Part shown: positions 1 to 12,020 of the stretch, piece after piece
How the letters are laid out: every line of letters starts with the position of its first letter
Position numbering within the stretch: position 1 is the first letter of the stretch
DNA from: Conus ventricosus
Lineage: Eukaryota; Mollusca; Gastropoda; Neogastropoda; Conidae
Reading direction: 5' to 3'
NCBI GenBank assembly: GCA_018398815.1
Contig: CM031595.1
Location: 137,968,931 to 138,032,930 of the forward strand
Length of the DNA stretch: 64,000 bases
Notes under the pieces: generated by a model
Database searches by the model: none
What the model saw: the letters and a program-made list of their open reading frames with translations, nothing else
Told to the model about the DNA's origin: nothing
Made by a program: the position numbers and the translations under genes

Positions 1-41
1 AACCGTGATACTTGCGGAACACACACACACACACACACACG

Positions 42-112
<71 letters not shown>

Positions 113-133
113 TAACAACCGTGATACTTGCGG

Positions 134-188
<55 letters not shown>

Positions 189-200
189 GCGCGCGCGCAT

Positions 201-285
<85 letters not shown>

Positions 286-290
286 TCGAT
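1..290. repeat. Compound (CA)n/(GA)n microsatellite
   Basis: CA runs at about 20-111 and 136-186, a short CG-rich stretch, then GA to about 282. The single-copy lead-in AACCGTGATACTTGCGGAAC occurs at 1 and again at 118, so the unit 'lead-in plus CA run' is duplicated head to tail. Open frames here are only His-Thr or Arg-Glu translations of the repeat. Confidence 0.97.
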
Positions 291-553
291 GCTTGGAACA
301 TGAAACTGATTCTTAATGGAATTGTTCCAACCTGATAGCCCGCGGCCTCGTGCTGAGCTTCACTTTAGGTAATTCACTGTGAGATCCCCAGCTGAGCACA
401 CCACCCCCACTCCATCTCTCCATCCCGCCCTTCACCCCTCCTTTCCGGCCCCTCACCTCTCCTCCACTTCTGCATTGTTGCGGATAGCGGCCATGTTCAC
501 CGAATAGACCATCACTTTATGCATAAATACACACGATTTTCTTGTCTAGGGTG

Positions 554-590
<37 letters not shown>

Positions 591-595
591 TTTTT
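291..595. other. No gene seen; short (GT)n
   Basis: Pyrimidine-rich unique-looking DNA, with a (GT)n run at about 552-588 just before the dispersed element. No splice-bounded open frame or RNA gene is recognisable. Confidence 0.6.
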
Positions 596-1378
596 GTGCT
601 CCCAGTTCTTATAGAACAGGGAGTACTTTACAAAGGGAACGAAGAAATGCTGTCTGTATGTCTGTGTGTCTGTCCGCCCGTGGTCAAAATGTGTTCCACT
701 CGCTCCAGACAAAACTACTGTGCCGATCTTTCTGAAAATTTGTAGGTATGTTCATTATGGGTCACGGATGATGCCCGATATTTAGTTTACCGTTATAACC
801 GTTACTAGCAGCTGTAACGGCCTGTAAAGGTTTTTCTTCTTTATGGAATATCTCAGAAAGTACTTGGCCAATCTTTGTGAAAATTAGCAAGTATGTTTCT
901 TATGGGTCACGGATAATGTCCGATGTTTTAGTATACCCCGTTATAGCCGTTACTAACGGCTGTAACGGCCTGTAACGGTTTTTCTTCTTTATGGAATATC
1001 TCAGAAAGAACTTGACCGATCTTTCTGCAAATTTGTAGAAATGTTCATTATGGGTCATGGATGATGCCCGATGTTTTAGTTTACCGTTATAGCCGTTACT
1101 AGCGGCTGTAACGGCCTGTAACGGTTTTCGTTCTTTATGGAATATCTCAGAAAGTACTTTGCCAATCTTTGTGAAAATTAACAGGTATGTTCATTATGGG
1201 TCACGGATAATGGCCGATGTTTTAGTTTCCCTCCGTTATAGCCGTTACTAACGGCTGTAACGGCCTGTAACGGTTTTTCGTCTTTATGGAATATCTCAGA
1301 AAGTACTTGGCCGATCTTTGTGAAAATTAGCAGGTATGTTCATTATGGGTCACGGATGATGCCCGATGTTTTAGTTTA
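596..1378 (+). mobile_element. Pearl/Helentron-like tandem-repeat element, copy 1 (3' truncated)
   Basis: The header CTCCCAGTTCTTATAGAACA..GGGAGTAC (imperfect hairpin) is followed by GGGAACGAAGAAATGCTGT, a short CTGT-type microsatellite and GTGTTCCACTCGCTCCAGAC. About five tandem units of roughly 146 bp follow, starting near 722, 869, 1016, 1161 and 1310. Each contains CCGTTATAGCCGTTACTAACGG and TTTATGGAATATCTCAGAAAG. Copies 2 and 3 at 3,238 and 23,575 share the same order. This copy breaks off near 1,378 without the 3' tail AACTGGGAGTACGTTTATATGC of the other two. The layout (terminal hairpin, tetranucleotide microsatellite, core of ~150-bp repeats) resembles molluscan pearl elements and Helentron-associated elements; that family assignment is inference. 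Confidence 0.75.
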
Positions 1379-1600
1379 ATGGAACATCACAGATATGTAC
1401 GAAGAAGTTCGAAATTACCCGACAGAACCTCGGCCACTGGCCATTTTTCATCGAACGCAATACTCTGCGAATTCTTGCGTCTGCTATGTTGTGTATCCAG
1501 CTGTGTATTTGCGCAATCTTGCAGTGACCTCGATCAAAAGCACCAAGAGTTCTTTGGATTTGTTCAGCAAATCCCAAACTCATCTGATGCACATATCTGT

Positions 1601-1694
<94 letters not shown>

Positions 1695-2600
1695 AATTAT
1701 CACAGCAACAGATTCCTTATTTTCAGAAAACACTGTTGTAAAAGGAATGTCATTTCTTTCCCCATACATCAAACTCACGGTCTTATCACGATTTGCCTGT
1801 TCCCGATTCACCTATTCCTGTTTCCCCGACTCACCTCCCTGTAAATTGGTGATCCCGATGAACCTAATCCTGAAGCGCCTTTGTGCTCGAAAAGACACCA
1901 CTTACTTCCGTATAGAAAAGACTACGAGAAATAAGTGGCTGACAGTGAAAAGCACTCGACAGTAGACTGCATCTGGTATGCACACACGAACGCATTCTGT
2001 TCACTTCATTTACCATCCTGTGGTGATGTTCCAGGCTTGGCAATCTGAGGGCTACGAGACATTCTGGATAGGGCTTGTCCTTCAAAGGCAGTCAGCTTGG
2101 TGGCTATATGTTGATCATTCCCTGTGTCGCTTCAAACAAGGCTGCCAGACAAAATACCCATAATCAAAGAGTGGACTAATCAGCAAGTTGTATAGTCACA
2201 GTTGCATACATATCCTTTCTTTCACGTGGTCGGAAAAAAGGAAGTCTGAAGATTCCAAGGATGCAAATGACCTTGTCAGTTTTATATGCTATATTGTTTT
2301 TAAATGACAGGTGATCGTCAGTCTATCATGACTCCTGCATCTCTTCCAGCATGAGTAAATGTCAAAGAATAAACACAACGTTGCCCCTGGTAGTTTTTGT
2401 CTTCCATGTAACAGATTCCTCAGTTCAAGCCGACCAAGCCTCATCGCAGAGCTCTTCGAACCAACGAAAGCCAGTCCGACTACTAAATCACAGATAAATC
2501 TCCCCCTCTTGGGTGGTTCCTCTTCTTGGCGTCGTTTCGCCCAAGGACCGTAACACGGTCCCAGTTTCGGCTGAATAGCTTCACGCCACTGGCAGAAAAT
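1379..2600. other. No gene recognised; contains (GA)n at 1602-1694
   Basis: A 90-base GA microsatellite at 1602-1694 is flanked by apparently unique DNA. Open frames are short and not bounded by convincing splice signals. I see nothing else to support. Confidence 0.6.
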
Positions 2601-2609
2601 CTCGCTTGG

Positions 2610-2830
2610 TTCTATACATAGCATTAGTGATCGTTGATGGAGAGGACAAAACGAAGGGTCCAAGCACGCTGCCTTCAGGAATGCCGCTGGTCAATAGGGC
2701 TTCGTCAGATTTGACTGACGCTTTTGACAATCACTCGCTCTGCTCTCAGTTTAACAAGGAAGTCCTCACAATCCAGCAGAATGTTTTGCCACAGACACCA
2801 TGGGCCTCACCCTTTCACGAATCTGCAATG
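2610..2830 (-). pseudogene. Relic of a non-LTR retrotransposon reverse transcriptase
   Basis: Read on the minus strand, 2682-2656 gives IPEGSVLGP, matching the G(V/I)PQGSVLGP block of reverse transcriptase domain 4 in Jockey/CR1-type non-LTR retrotransposons. It is preceded in frame by a stretch ending ERVIVKSV..SDEALLTSG, as expected just upstream of that block. It is followed by a frame-shifted INDH (normally F-I-N-D-L). Stops and a frameshift show it is dead. I cannot define the ends of the original element. Clade assignment would need a search with a larger fragment. Confidence 0.55.
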
Positions 2831-3235
2831 GTGGATCACTTTAAAAGCTTTGCGAAGTAGAAGTCCATATAGATTGCCTCAGTTGAACTTCCCTAAACTA
2901 AAACTTCCGTCTCAGCAGCCAAGAGCATCTACGGCAGGAAATGAGTTCTGTATGAGCGATTAGGGGTATATCTTTGTTGCTGTCGTCAGGTCAGATTGTT
3001 CCTTGCAAGTGGCCGAGCGTCTAATCATTGAGTGCCTCACCTTGTACACTGGAACGCCGGTCACTCAGTGACTGACTGGGTGGTATTCAAGACGAGTGTA
3101 ACTGTCTTCTTCCAGTCCAACTAGATGCACTTTTCTATCATTATTTGACCAGAGAGAGAGAGAGAGAGAGAGATGTGACTGGGCACGACAGAATGTTTAT
3201 AGTGTGACAGAGGACTTTTCCTTCCTTTCTTCTTT
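2831..3235. other. No gene seen
   Basis: Mixed-composition DNA with a short GA run at about 3152-3171, ending at the header of the next pearl-like element. Confidence 0.5.
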
Positions 3236-3237
3236 TT

Positions 3238-3297
3238 GTACTCCCAGTTCTTATAGAACTGGGAGTACTTTACAATGGGAACGAAGAAATGCTGTGT

Positions 3298-3328
<31 letters not shown>

Positions 3329-4775
3329 CGTCCGTCCGTGGTCAAAATGTGTTCCACTCGCTCCAGACAAAACTGCTGGGCCGATCTTTCTGAAAATTTG
3401 GAGGTATGTTCATTATGGGTCACGGATGCCCGATGTGTTATTTTACCGTTTTGGCCGTGACTAACGGCCCATAAGGGTTTTCGCTCTTTATGGAATATCT
3501 TAGAAAGTACTTGGCCGATCCCACTGAAAATTTGTAGGCTTGTTTATCATGGGTCATGGATGATGCCGGATGTTTTAGTTTACCGTTATAGCCGTTACTA
3601 ACGGCTATATCGGCCCCTAACGGCTTTTCTTCTTTATGGAATATTTCAGAAAGTACTTGGCCGATCTTTCTGAAAATTTGTAGGTATGTTCATTATGGGT
3701 CACGGATCATGCCCGATGTTTCATTTTACCGTTATAGGCGTTACTAACGGCTATAACGGCCCATACCGGTTTTTCTTCTTTATGGAATATCTCACAGTAC
3801 TTGGCCGATCTTTCTGAAAATTTGTAGGTATGTTCATTACGGGTTATGGATGATGCCCGGTGTTTTTTTTTTTTACTGTTATAGCAGTCACTAACGGCCA
3901 TAACGGCACATAACGGTTTTCCTTCTTTATGGAATATCTCAGAGAGTACTTGGCCGATCTTTCTGAAAATTTGTAGGTATGTTAATTATGGGCCATGGAT
4001 GATACCCGATGTGTTATTTTACCGTTATATCCGTTACTAACGGCTATAATGGCCCATAACAGTTTTCTTCTTTATAGAATATCTCAGAAAGTACTTGGCC
4101 GATGTTTCTGAAAATTTGTAGGTATGTTCATTATGGGTTGCGGGTCATGCCCGAAGTTTCATTTTACCGTTATATCAGTTACTGACGGCTATAACGGCCC
4201 ATAACGATTTTTCTTATTTATAGAATATCTCAGAAAGTACTTGGCTGATCCTTCTGAAAATTTGTACTTATGTTCATTATTGATCACGGATGATGCCCGA
4301 TGTGTTATTTTACCGTTATAGCCGTCACTTACGCCCCATAACGGTTTTTCTTCTTTAAGGAATATCCCAGAAAGTACTTTGCCGATCTTTCTGAAATTTT
4401 GTAGGCATGTTCATTATGGGCCATGGATGATGCCCGATGTGTTATTTTACCCTTATAGGCGTTAGTAACGGCTATAACGGCCCATAACAGTTTTCTTCTT
4501 TATGGAAAATCTCAGAAAGTACTTGGCCGATCTTTCTGCAAATTTGTAGGTATGTTCATTATGAGTCACGGATCATGCCCGATATTGTACCGTTATAACC
4601 GTTACTAATGAAAATTTGTAGGTATATTCATTGTGGATCACAGATGATGGCCGATGTTTACCAGAATATCCGTTACTAACGGCTATGACGGCCTAAAACG
4701 GTTTTTCCTCTTTATGGAATATCTCACGTGTATTCAAGATAAACTGGGAGTACGTTTATATGCAATGCATCTTGT
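3238..4775 (+). mobile_element. Pearl/Helentron-like element, copy 2 (full length)
   Basis: It opens with a perfect 14-bp hairpin: GTACTCCCAGTTCT (3238-3251), loop TAT, AGAACTGGGAGTAC (3255-3268). A (CTGT)n(CCGT)n microsatellite (3297-3340) and the conserved GTGTTCCACTCGCTCCAGAC block follow. Then come about ten tandem ~145-bp units containing CCGTTATAGCCGTTACTAACGG variants. The 3' tail at 4741-4775 repeats the hairpin arm (AACTGGGAGTAC) and continues GTTTATATGCAATGCATCTTG. There is no coding capacity. The short terminal repeats, internal hairpin and tandem core fit a non-autonomous Helentron (HINE)/pearl-type element; class assignment is inference. Confidence 0.8.
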
Positions 4776-5663
4776 TCTTCTTCTTCTTGTTTGTTTTGTA
4801 TTGTTTCGTTTCGTTTTTAATGTGTTCGTTTTGCCTTGTATTGCCTTTAGTTTCGGAGAAAAGATGCACGAAATTCACATATCCAGGGGAAACAACGCGC
4901 GTTGAAAGAAATTGTGTTACATGACCAAACTGAGGTCAACGTCTGATGCAAACTACGCGAACGGCCTGACAGCACCACGGAGCTGAGGAGAGACAAGCCT
5001 TAGTGCAAAGATTTCCAGAATCTTTCATCGGCATTTGGTAGATGATAGATATTTCGGTTTAAGAGGAAGTTATAAGCTATTTTGAAGGTAAAGATGATCG
5101 ACTATGCACTTCAGTTCGTTGACTTGAAGTACCGTCGCTCACCCACTTATTAAAGTTATTTGCATAATCACCACCTCCGTTTTACGCATTTTGTTTGGTT
5201 TTATTTCATTTTGTTTGTTTTGTATGGTCTTTTGTGTTGTTGTTGACGCGTTTGATAGTTTAATTTTTGACATTAGACAGTTTGTTTTTAAAACCTCTTA
5301 GCGTGCGATAAAATGTTACACAAGATAGAAACTTTGCATGGCTATTAGTACTAAACTTTACATGGCTATTAGTACTTCTGTGCACAAACTACATGTTATA
5401 TAGTTTAAGCCAGTAGATCTAATACTAGAGATGAAATTAAATAAACTGTTTGTAGAACTAACCTTTATGCATGTGAAAAATTAAAACTAACAGGATTATT
5501 AACATTAGGAACTCTTTACTTTGTTAACTGCAGGAACACTCACAAGCTTGAAAGATGAATCGGGGAGAACATTGCTGTCAAATAATTTTGTTAAGATTAT
5601 GGAATGAGAAGAGTCAGCTATTCTATGCTGCTGTGCACCCTCAAGTTATGGAATTGGTTTTTC

Positions 5664-5714
<51 letters not shown>

Positions 5715-6529
5715 TTAATTTAAAAAAAAAAGATTTTATTAAACCAATATTCAGATATAGCAGGCACATAATGTTAATTTACAATCAGAGCAAATTTAAG
5801 AACATGAAACTTCTGTAAGTAAGTTGTTACTTGTAGATATTTCTATTGTTATTATCTATTTATAACTTTACACATTTAGAAACATGAAAGTTATATTATA
5901 AGTAATATGTTACTTATAAATGTATCTGTTATTATTATTATTAATAAATAAAAACATTTATATACCTAATCAATTGAGTGTCTTGGGCGTTTAGAATAAG
6001 CAAGAACACGCATCAAATTGCCAGCCAAATGATTTAGAACAACAGGCAAAACACACGCAAAAAAAACAAAACTGCATCTCACAGTCACAAGCTCACTCCA
6101 CATCCACATGTACCCTTGTTCAGCTTTGTCTGCTGACAGTGTTTATTCACCCATCATCTACCTATCAAACAAAAGCAGGTACTATTTGATGAGTGAATGC
6201 AGGTATCCATACAAATGGAATATTCAGGAAAACAGTTCCATCACATACTCATATATAATATCAGTGAGTTGGAAAAAGAAAAGTGTTCAAGTTTGATTTA
6301 AAACAATAAAAGAGGCCAGAGAGCTGATGTAGGAGATTGTTTCAAATGAAAGGACCGTATATGTGCAGAAGCTGATGAAATGCTTCAACAAAATCCTATT
6401 TGAGCAGCCCTGCCCCTCCCCCTCCCCCTTTCTTTTTGTTTTAAATTGTTACTCACTTCTGGGTGACAGTTCTTTTCTACTTGTTTGAAAACACTCTTAA
6501 ATTGAGAAGTGAAGAAAAGAAAGAGGGAT

Positions 6530-6578
<49 letters not shown>

Positions 6579-6869
6579 CTGCTTACTAGGACTTTGCTAA
6601 CATTTACTTCTGTCCTCCATGCTCCTCCCTGTAGTATTCTTGGGTATATTTTGTCAGCTTTGTAAGATTTTGATGGCTTGTTTTACCAGTCTTTCAGTTA
6701 ATCTGTTCTAGAGTTCCTTTGGTATATTTGTCATAGTATATAAGGTTAAGAGTTGTTTCCCTTATAAATGCTGTCTGCTAGATCAAAGCAATATTTTATG
6801 ATTGATTCTACAACTTCCTTTTGCTTTAATGTGGATCCTTTTTCTTAATTGCTACTGTTTATCACCACA
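4776..6869. other. Unassigned DNA with (CT)n and a 49-G run
   Basis: Mostly AT-rich, with CT repeats at about 5670-5715 and an uninterrupted run of 49 G at 6530-6578. A 5' untranslated exon or promoter of the downstream GHITM gene may lie here, because its first coding exon is preceded by a splice acceptor. I could not identify that exon from sequence alone. Confidence 0.5.
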
Positions 6870-7245
6870 GTTGTGCAGTAAGCCATGGGTTTTGTGAAGG
6901 AATAGTGCCTTACCATACATCTGACAGGTGTACATTAACCCATGGCTTTGAAGGAACAATATGTCACCATATATCCCACAGACATATGGTAACCCATAGT
7001 TTCTGTGAAGGAACAATACCTTGCCATGCATCTCACAAGTGTGGGAAAAGCCATGGTTGCTGTAAAAGAACAATACCTTGCTGTACATCTCAAGGGTGTA
7101 CAATAACCCATGGTTACTGTGAAGGAACAATACCTTACCATTCATTTCACAGGTGTTCAGTAACCATAGGTTTCTGTGAAGGAACAATACTTTGTCATAT
7201 GTCTCAAGGGTGTACAGTAACCCATGGTTTCTGTGAGACATATTG
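6870..7245. repeat. 57-bp minisatellite, about 6.5 copies
   Basis: The unit contains CCATGGTTTCTGTGAAGGAA, then CAATACCTTGCCATACATCTCACAGGTGTAC with variation, and recurs every ~57 bp. Because 57 is divisible by 3, both strands hold repetitive open frames with a 19-residue period (about 113 codons plus, 129 codons minus). Neither has a recognisable domain, and there is no splice context. Confidence 0.85.
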
Positions 7246-7311
7246 AATGTACTGTTCCATTACAAAATTCATTTAACTGCACACTTATGACTTAATGGTG
7301 AAGAGTACAGT

Positions 7312-7415
7312 TCCTTTACAGACACCATGGGTTACTGCACACGAATGACACGCTGTGAAGTATTATTCTTGAACAGAAACCATGAGTCATTGCACACCCA
7401 TGATGTATGGTATGT
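7312..7415. repeat. Inverted partial copies of the 57-bp minisatellite
   Basis: Two degenerate units occur in the opposite orientation (ACCATGGGTTACTGCACAC and ACCATGAGTCATTGCACACC). They match the complement of the array at 6870-7245, so the array and this block can pair as an imperfect hairpin. Confidence 0.6.
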
Positions 7416-7471
7416 GTACAGATTTTTTGGTGACAAATGGGAAAGGTTAATTGCCAAGTCTGAAATGTAGT

Positions 7472-7627
7472 TGCCAGCGTGTCTATGATTGTTTGAGTGA
7501 TTCCCATAAAGTTGAATGTTGGCAAACTAACACTAATGGATGCCACAAATTGCCAGCATGTCTATGACTGTGTGGGTGATTCTCATAATGTTGAATGTTG
7601 GCACACAAGTGCTAAAAGATGCCTCAG
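7472..7627. repeat. Tandem duplication of ~80 bp
   Basis: TTGCCAGCGTGTCTATGATTG through TTGAATGTTGGCAAAC at 7472-7551 is repeated with small changes at 7552-7627. It lies about 90 bp upstream of the first coding exon of GHITM, presumably in its 5' intron. Confidence 0.75.
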
Positions 7628-7718
7628 TCTGAAACTCGATTTTTGACACACACGTGTTGATAATTTACTTTTGAGGATCTGTTTTTGTGCCTAAAAATGG
7701 ATCGGTGTCTTTGTGCAG

Positions 7719-7941
7719 TTGAAGATGCTGCTGTCCCAGGCAGTGCGCTGCAGCCCGCTTCCTCTCACAGCCTTTGTGACCACGTTGGGAAGGAGCGCTG
7801 TCAGCAGAGTCACTCCCAAGCAGCCATGGCTGACCATGCGTGTTCAGACCTATGCCTCAGAGTCGCGGCATGCCTTGAGAAGACAGGTCCAGAAGAGCAA
7901 GACACTGAAAGAGAGGATTATGGCCCCTGCTGGAGACACAG
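7719..7941 (+). CDS. GHITM: GHITM first coding exon
   Basis: The exon opens after the acceptor TTGTGCAG (7711-7718). Only six untranslated bases precede ATG at 7725, so at least one upstream 5' UTR exon must exist. It encodes residues 1-72 plus one base: the presequence, then a basic stretch ending KERIMAPAGDTG. The donor is CACAG|GTACTT. An in-frame GTG at 7713 lies in the intron and is not the start. Confidence 0.93.
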
Positions 7942-10900
7942 GTACTTCTTCCTCATCTGAAGTGGGAAAAGATAAACTGAAAAGCATTGAAGGGTTGAAA
8001 ATGTTGTTAGCAAGTCTGAAAACTTTCTTAGAATTTTACTGGGAGGGGCATGAACATCTCCAAGTATTTCACTTTTGGATATGAAAACCTTTTGGAATTT
8101 CAGTTTGGAGTCTGAAAACTTCCAAGCACTTTACTCACGGGCACAAAACCCTCTAAGAATTTACTTGAAGGGATGTACTGAGAGTTTTTCGTGGATTCAT
8201 GAAAACATGTTTTCATGACCAATTGATGATAATGAAAATGTACCATTTACTGCAGTTGTTGCACTAGAAGACTGCGGGGCAAAAGAGGGAGGAAGTTCTC
8301 TTCTGCCTGCATGCACTGTCAGTTGAATTATCAAAACTGTTGCTGCTAATGTGGTTTTCTAAAGCAATAGTTTGATACCCGCTATAGTCTTGTCTCAGGT
8401 ATCATTAAATAGTCATTCTGAGAATCTGCAAAACATGTTTTACAGTTAAAGCTGTTTCCGCCAGGAAGCCTGCTTCAACTGAAACACTGAGGAAAATTCT
8501 TGGATTAATGTGCAAAACATGTGAAAGAGAGGGGGGAGGGGGGAGACGTGATTTCTAAGGCTTAAGTTCAATGCGTCTGATTCATCATTCTGATAGTTCT
8601 GACTACTGAAAATCTGAAGTGTTGTTTAGGTAACTTTTTTGTGAGTATTTCAATAGACATTTCAGCAAACAAATTGCAGAATCCATGTCCCAACCCATTA
8701 TTATGTGTCCTCCTCCCCTGCTCCCTTTTCCCTGTCTCTGTTCTTTGTATGCTGTTCAACCTGTCCCTTTTTTAAAAATACTATTTGTATTGCATACCTT
8801 CTGTTTCACTCCTTGTGCTCTTTCCATGCCATTCATGAGAAATTCTCCCATGCTTTTTATTCATAGTAATAGAAATATAAATGAGAAATACACATTATAA
8901 ATGGAAAAGTATTGGTGTGAAGTGAAGGGATAGCACCATAGATAAACACATCAGAGCTATATTTTTCATATGAGATCTTTGGGGAAAGTTTTATGATCCA
9001 ATCTCTCCCTTTTTTTGTTTAATTCTTGTCTGAGGTGTTAACATTTTTTGGGGTCTACATTTCTTCAATGTTTAGTCTGTGTTGAGTGTCTGTTGCTCTT
9101 TATTCTTTTCCTGTATTATGAATCTATATGATGTTTGCTCTATCTTTTGTGCATATCTTCAAATGCTTTCTTCTTTTCTTTCATGCCTACTTCCTTGTTT
9201 ACTTATTTATGCCTCCTTTTATTTTCAAGAAAAAGAGATGCAAATCAGCTTTATTTGGGAAGATACATGATGAAGAACAGGGCTGCCTTAGTATATGAAA
9301 CGGTGTTTAAAGTTTCTACAAACCGTGAACAGTTGGATGTTGTATTTTTGTATTACTGAACAGCATTCAACCTGGGCCGAGGACTGGTTGCCGGAGCGTC
9401 GGTGGTGAGCATTGGGGCACTGTGTTACTATGGACTGGGTCTCTCCAATGAAGTTGGTGCCATCGACAGATCTGTGTAAGTTTTCATATTTACCTTGGTT
9501 AGAAATGGAAAGGATAATGCAGTAGAAGATGTTCGAGGTGTGTTTTCATTAAAGAAAAGAAACAAAGCTAAAACAAGAAACTCCCACAGAGAAGTAATTA
9601 AATAGATTAGAAGAACAGAGAAAGCAAGAACGAGTGAGCAAGAGAGCTTATGTTGAATCTCAGAATAATGGAAAATGATTCGTGGAATATAAGGATTGCA
9701 TAGAAATTGGTAAAAACAATGAAACGAGGAAAAATACAGTGATAGAAAATTATAGTGAGTGTAAATGGTCATGCAAACCAGGTAAATATTAGTTGCTTGA
9801 CAGTTAAATATATTAGGGATTTTTATGATGCACATCAAGATTTTTTTAGTTTGTTCATGCATCACAGCGTATTAGTATTTACATGCATCACAGTGTATTA
9901 GTATTTACATGCAGCACAATGAATGTTGTTGCAGTAAGACTTTAATATTCTCAGCACCATGAATCTTTAGTTTGTCTGTACTTTCTTTTTTGGTTTTAGC
10001 TGGATAGTAGTTCCTTATGAAGTTGTTGCTTTGTTTTAGTTTCCTTAATAATCTGTTTTTGATATATGTTTCTCACCAAGAACTTGAAACATTGAAAGTA
10101 CAGTAACTGTTTGTTATCTTATGCAACAGCGTATGATCACATGCAGATACACTTTCTCTCTTTCTCCCTCCCCCCCCCCCTCTCTCTCTCTCTCTGTCCG
10201 TCCCCCATTACCCCTTCCACTCATGAATACAACATACTCGCTCGTCGACCTATCCACTAATCTCACCACTTGCATTTCCCGTCGGCGCTCTGGTCCTTCC
10301 CCCAGATGATATACCTAAGCAATGTTCGGGCAACTCATGATTTTATCTACATCATTACCAAAGGCCAAGGAGAAGAAAAATAGAGAAGAAAACAGAAAAG
10401 CACAGTTTAGTAATAATTAATACTGACTGTATCTATCTCCAGGATAAATGGTCCACCTTTTATGGGACTATCTTTGGAATAAATCCTAAAGGCTATAGAG
10501 TTTGTACTATTTTTTTTTCTTTTTAATGAATTTGTATTTGCTGTTAAAACACAGGATGTGGTCCAAAGAGGTGAGAGACAGAATCCGCGGCACCTACATG
10601 TATTTCGGTGGTGGCATTGCCCTCACAGCCCTCTCTGCTGTGGCCGTCAGCCGCAGCCCTGCCATGATGAGCTTGATGATGAGGAACTCCTGGCTGGTAC
10701 TTGGCTTTTTTACTGTTGTCAGTGGAAACGGCCTGATTCTGTGCTCTATGTTGTAATTAATTGTGTGAGATAGATATACTATGAGAGGGAGATACTGATA
10801 TCATCCTTTTCTTTTCTTTTCTTTTTCTATTTTGGTACGGGTGGGAAGAAAACAGATTTAGGAAAATAATTGTCAGGCTTTTCTTGGACTAATTCAATCT

Positions 10901-11961
10901 CTCCATTGTGTCACAGCATTCAGAGTGCATATGATATTGATTTAAAGGTTAGTAGGTTCTGATACCCTGTAAGGGGAGTTGAAACACTAGTCTTTGATTT
11001 TTATCTTAAAAAGAAAGCAAATGAATGCATTATACTATCATGACCATTGTAAAGAAAAAAAATGGTTGTTATTGATTATCATAATTATTATTGAAGGTAA
11101 AGTGTTATTAATTATCTTAATTAATTATTATGAAGGTTAAGTATCAAAGGTTATAAGTATTCCTGATTGTTGTGAAGATTCACTGTAGAAGGGAGTGAAA
11201 GTCCAGAAACATCTTTGAAAAGAATTTTTAGTGAATTATTTCACAAATAACATTCAGAGCTTTTTGTCAGCATGATGCCAAAGCTTTGGTCTGAGGGCGA
11301 TGGTCATGACTGCAAAATGCCCAGCATGGTTTTTTTGTAATCTTCTTGCTATGGAACTTGGTCTGTGTCCACTTGAAAGGAAGATGAAAAGCAGAGATAC
11401 TGTTCCTGTTGCAGGCCATTGGAGCGACATTTGCTGCCATGATTGGGTCAGGCATGGTGGTGCGAGCCATACCGTACAAGGAGGGTTTTGGGGCCAAGCA
11501 GATGGCCTGGATGGTACATGCCGGTATCATGGGAGCTGTGGTGGCGCCACTGTGTTTGCTAGGTGGACCCATCCTGACACGAGCGGCCTGGTACACTGCT
11601 GGTGTTGTTGGTGGTAGGTGTCATTTCATTGTTCAGGAAGGTTTTTGTTCTTTTCCTTTTGGCTGTCGTAATCCAGCTTCAGGCAGTTAGTGGGAGCTGT
11701 CAGTGTTAGGTTATCATGACACCATTTGTTAGACTCACAGAATTTAACCTGTTGTTTGTTTTCTCCTGTGGCTGTGGAGGAATAGTTGATCCACTTACAT
11801 GTGTATGTGTTGTCCAGGCCTGTCTGCAGTGGCCATGTGTGCCCCCAGTGAGAAGTTCCTGTACATGGGAGGACCTTTGGCCATTGGTCTAGGGCTGGTG
11901 TTCGCTTCCTCCATCGGTGAGTAGGACTTGGTGGATTTAATTTTCTTTCTTCATGGGTCTT

Positions 11962-12020
<59 letters not shown>

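Noticed and set aside
6905..7246. Cys/His-rich 113-codon frame as a zinc-finger protein
   Set aside because: It results from a 57-bp tandem repeat; no C2H2 or other finger spacing, no start context or splice sites, and the opposite strand is equally open.
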